Source: an uncultured Prevotella sp. (lineage in GTDB: Bacteria; Bacteroidota; Bacteroidia; Bacteroidales; Bacteroidaceae). From it: DNA of 42,765 nt. Below the pieces are notes generated by a model that made no database searches, was not told the DNA's origin, and worked only from the letters and a program-made list of their open reading frames with translations. This document shows, piece by piece, positions 40,720 through 42,765 of this stretch (the stretch's first letter is position 1; each line of letters begins with the position of its first letter). The stretch lies in the NCBI GenBank assembly GCA_905202125.1, contig CAJKQX010000011.1, forward strand, positions 1-42,765, in the 5' to 3' direction. A program made the position numbers and the translations under genes.

Positions 40720-42345
40720 CTATTTCACCATGTATTTGCGACCGTTGACGATATAAATTCCACTTTTGAGTCCGCCGAATACTGCTTTACCGGAGACGTT
40801 GCTGCGTATCCGACGGCCATCGATGGTGTAGACATCGACGTTGGTGTTTTTTCCGACCGTCTCCGTATTAAAATTTACGATACCTGTCGTACCGCCTTTG
40901 ACGAGATACTGCACCAGCTTGGCATACTCCGATGCGTAAGACACCTGATGGAAGGCCTTGGTCTTGGTATTGCTCTCCCATCCGCCAAGCAGATTGTTGG
41001 GCAGGAAACCGTCCTGCAGATAGTTGGCGTAGGCATAATCCAGATTCTGCTGGAAATTGGTGCATCCTGTACGGGCGTAGTTGGCATCTTTGCCGAATGC
41101 ATTGACCGTGTCTGTATAAGGTTCGGCATCCACATAGGCGCGCAGGAGAACATCATTAAACCATGCGTTGAATCCGTTGAGGGCATCCGTGTCGTATGGG
41201 AAGGGGAAATATTTATCTCTACCTTTGGTCACCACTGAGCCACGGAAATGCATGTATGATTTTTTTGCCAGATCTTTGGTCTCTGTCAGATAATACTCAT
41301 CGCCGGTAGCAAGATAAAGGTCTATGGCCCCAGAGAGCATTGTGCCGGTATTATATGTGAACTGTGTTCCGCCTGCACCGCCCAATCCCACGTGCTTGCG
41401 GTATTTCACACCGTCTATTTCCTCATAGGACACATTTTCCAATCCGCCGCGCATGTCGTGATAGCATCCGGTATTCTTGTCAAAGAGATTTGTCTTCTGC
41501 CATGCGTATATGCGTTTGGCGAAATCGAGATAGTAGTCGTATTTCTTCACTTGTCTGGTGCCGCGCGACTGGTCTTTGTTGATAAAATAGTGGGTGGTCA
41601 TGTCGTCCTTGCCTTTGTATATCTCGGCAAGCCATACGAGCGGAGAGATGAACGGGCTGTTGCTGCAGGCATGCTTGGATGTGTAGCCCGGCCCCCATGT
41701 GATGCCGCCATACTCGTTGCCGCGAGAGTCGAGACACGGATCCCATCCGTCGAGGATATATTCAGTGAGGTGTTCGGCCTCTTCGAGGAAATCAGCCTTG
41801 CCGGTGTTCTTGTAGGCTCGGATATACTCGCGCACGATCCACATCTGGTCGTCATACACGTTTTCGATGCCTTTCACATTGGCAAAACCCGGATAGAAGC
41901 CTCTGTGCACGGCATAGATGCCTTTCCACTGAGTAGTGCGAGTGTAAGAGGTAAGCTCAAACGATCCGGTGTAATATTTGATGTATTTGTACAGATTGTT
42001 GAGCAATTCCACGTAGCGGTCGTGGTTGTCATTGTATATCGTGGGATTCTTCGCTTTCACTGCTTCAAGGCCTTCGAGGATGGAGTTGACCGACTCAATG
42101 ACAGCGGTGAAGGGCCATACGTCCGATGTACCGTTCTCACACTTGTGAGTGGAGAAATCGTAGACATCCTTCATGGTCTTTATCGATGTTCCGGTGAAAC
42201 ATTTGTCCATTACGCCATCCACAAGTGCCATCGAACGCTCAAGATTCTGTTCGGCAAGAGCCATGCGTTCATCCTCTGTCATATCGGCTGCACTGATGTT
42301 CAGCGTAAATAAAAACACGGAGATTAGGGATAATAATTTTCTCAT
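40720..42345 (-). CDS. Secreted GH76 alpha-1,6-mannanase-like enzyme with T9SS-like tail
   Basis: This 541-residue exported enzyme has a signal peptide MRKLLSLISVFLFTLNISAA, which sets the start at 42345; the frame is open to 42375 but the extra ten residues are polar and unlike a signal. The (alpha/alpha)6-barrel of GH76 carries the catalytic Asp pair 165-166 in VYDDQMW, and GGITWGPGYTSKHACSNSPF is a family-like segment. Characterised GH76 members cut the alpha-1,6 backbone of yeast mannan; this points to a mannan substrate. The final stretch (VDVYTIDGRRIRS...SGIYIVNGRKYMV) is the cluster's sorting tail. It follows tRNA-Pro on the same strand and is closed by a strong hairpin. Confidence 0.87.
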   Translation of the reverse strand: MRKLLSLISVFLFTLNISAADMTEDERMALAEQNLERSMALVDGVMDKCFTGTSIKTMKDVYDFSTHKCENGTSDVWPFTAVIESVNSILEGLEAVKAKNPTIYNDNHDRYVELLNNLYKYIKYYTGSFELTSYTRTTQWKGIYAVHRGFYPGFANVKGIENVYDDQMWIVREYIRAYKNTGKADFLEEAEHLTEYILDGWDPCLDSRGNEYGGITWGPGYTSKHACSNSPFISPLVWLAEIYKGKDDMTTHYFINKDQSRGTRQVKKYDYYLDFAKRIYAWQKTNLFDKNTGCYHDMRGGLENVSYEEIDGVKYRKHVGLGGAGGTQFTYNTGTMLSGAIDLYLATGDEYYLTETKDLAKKSYMHFRGSVVTKGRDKYFPFPYDTDALNGFNAWFNDVLLRAYVDAEPYTDTVNAFGKDANYARTGCTNFQQNLDYAYANYLQDGFLPNNLLGGWESNTKTKAFHQVSYASEYAKLVQYLVKGGTTGIVNFNTETVGKNTNVDVYTIDGRRIRSNVSGKAVFGGLKSGIYIVNGRKYMVK

Positions 42346-42447
42346 TACGATTAGTTTTTTATAATCATCATACATGCCACAGAAAAAGTCGTCATAATGA
42401 TGATTTCAATTAAGGATTAAATAAAAAATCAGCTTAGGTCTCTAAAG

Positions 42448-42521
42448 TCGGGATGACTGGACTCGAACCAGCGACCACACGCCCCCCAGACGTGTACGCT
42501 AACCAACTGCGCTACATCCCG
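42448..42521 (-). tRNA. tRNA-Pro (anticodon GGG)
   Basis: These 74 bases fold as a full cloverleaf on the minus strand: acceptor CGGGATG/CATCCCG, D-stem GCGC/GCGT, anticodon stem CACGT/GCGTG with loop CTGGGGG, T-arm GCTGG-TTCGAGT-CCAGT, discriminator A. The loop gives anticodon GGG, so it reads proline CCC/CCU codons. The CCA end is not encoded, so it must be added by the cca product found in this window. Confidence 0.96.
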
Positions 42522-42538
42522 TGTTTCAAAAAGCGATG

Positions 42539-42570
42539 CAAAGGTAATGATTTTAATTCGTATTCAGCAA
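42539..42570 (-). promoter_or_regulatory. Promoter of tRNA-Pro
   Basis: On the minus strand TTG (42570-42568) is followed after 21 bases by TACCTTTG (42546-42539), an exact -7 match about 18 bases before the mature 5' end. Read-through could feed the GH76 gene, which has no clear promoter of its own. Confidence 0.65.
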
Positions 42571-42711
42571 GGCAAATCAGGGAAATATCTCTATTTTAAC
42601 CAATTTTTACAATTGGAATTCCCTTTCATCCCTGTATTTCGCTTTTTAGTTTTGCAACACCCTCAGCAAGCAACCCATATTAACCTTTGTCTTTGGACCC
42701 ACCTCTTGCAG

Positions 42712-42765
42712 CCCTACTTTTGATACCTTGAGGTTGCGCTCGCAAATCCAAATTTTTAACATTTC
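42712..42765 (-). repeat. 54-bp terminal inverted repeat, right copy
   Basis: The reverse complement equals bases 2-55. Just inside, the sequence reads cagccctac, the complement of the nonamer in the 161-195 hairpin. Bases 42522-42711 hold the tRNA promoter and otherwise AT-rich DNA with no gene. Confidence 0.9.

Noticed and set aside
32657..42345. Classical polysaccharide utilisation locus
   Set aside because: No SusC/SusD pair, hybrid two-component system or ECF sigma/anti-sigma pair is present; I describe it only as a surface-enzyme cluster.

Overview
The window looks like one complete contig from a bacterium of the order Bacteroidales, most like Prevotellaceae or Muribaculaceae. The evidence is the -33/-7 promoters of the Bacteroidota type (TTTG, about 20 bp, TAnnTTTG) in front of many genes, the near absence of Shine-Dalgarno sites, the conserved gene order DUF1599 / BT_3928-type / tpiA / SPOR / folE, surface enzymes ending in type IX secretion (T9SS)-like tails, and a GH2 galactosidase with secreted-enzyme architecture. 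No plasmid, phage or transposase gene is visible. The first and last 54 bases are the same sequence in opposite orientation, so both ends probably lie in copies of one dispersed repeat.

Layout. 1-1.5 kb: repeat-derived DNA, then mtnN-luxS, which together detoxify S-adenosylhomocysteine and make AI-2 precursor. 1.6-8.1 kb (minus): a small outer-membrane barrel, a large secreted ricin-lectin/GH2 beta-galactosidase, and the GTPase gene typA. 8.3-8.6 kb: rpsO. 8.7-11.4 kb (minus): a TlpA-like thioredoxin protein and a membrane-anchored putative regulator. 11.6-16.0 kb (minus): an envelope and RNA-modification run, ftsX - DUF3098 - uppP - truB - queA - folK. 16.0-17.4 kb: a radical SAM gene whose leader contains an array of GTAC dyads at exact 22-bp spacing, and whose stop codon is the edge of a 199-bp palindromic element. 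17.5-24.1 kb (minus): an RND efflux operon (adaptor, pump, outer-membrane channel) ending in an lpxA-type acyltransferase. 24.3-25.7 kb (minus): cca. 25.7-26.5 kb: a non-coding gap holding a second dyad array with the same 22-bp geometry but a different half-site. 26.5-32.5 kb (plus): lipoprotein, DUF1599, BT_3928-type membrane protein, tpiA, SPOR protein, folE, lipoprotein, xth. 32.7-42.4 kb (minus): five secreted enzymes or binding proteins (GH127-type, a two-domain carbohydrate-binding-like protein, GH130 with two discoidin domains, endonuclease I, GH76), four of them with T9SS-like C-terminal tails. tRNA-Pro(GGG) and the right-end repeat close the window.

How it fits together. Most of the window is core metabolism and envelope upkeep. 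The accessory part is the 10-kb surface-enzyme cluster, which reads as degradation of mannose- and arabinose-containing glycans together with extracellular DNA. It has no SusC/SusD pair or dedicated regulator in view. The least explained signals are non-coding: two 22-bp-period dyad arrays of unrelated sequence, a long palindromic element, and the terminal inverted repeat. All functional statements are by sequence reading only; no database search was run.
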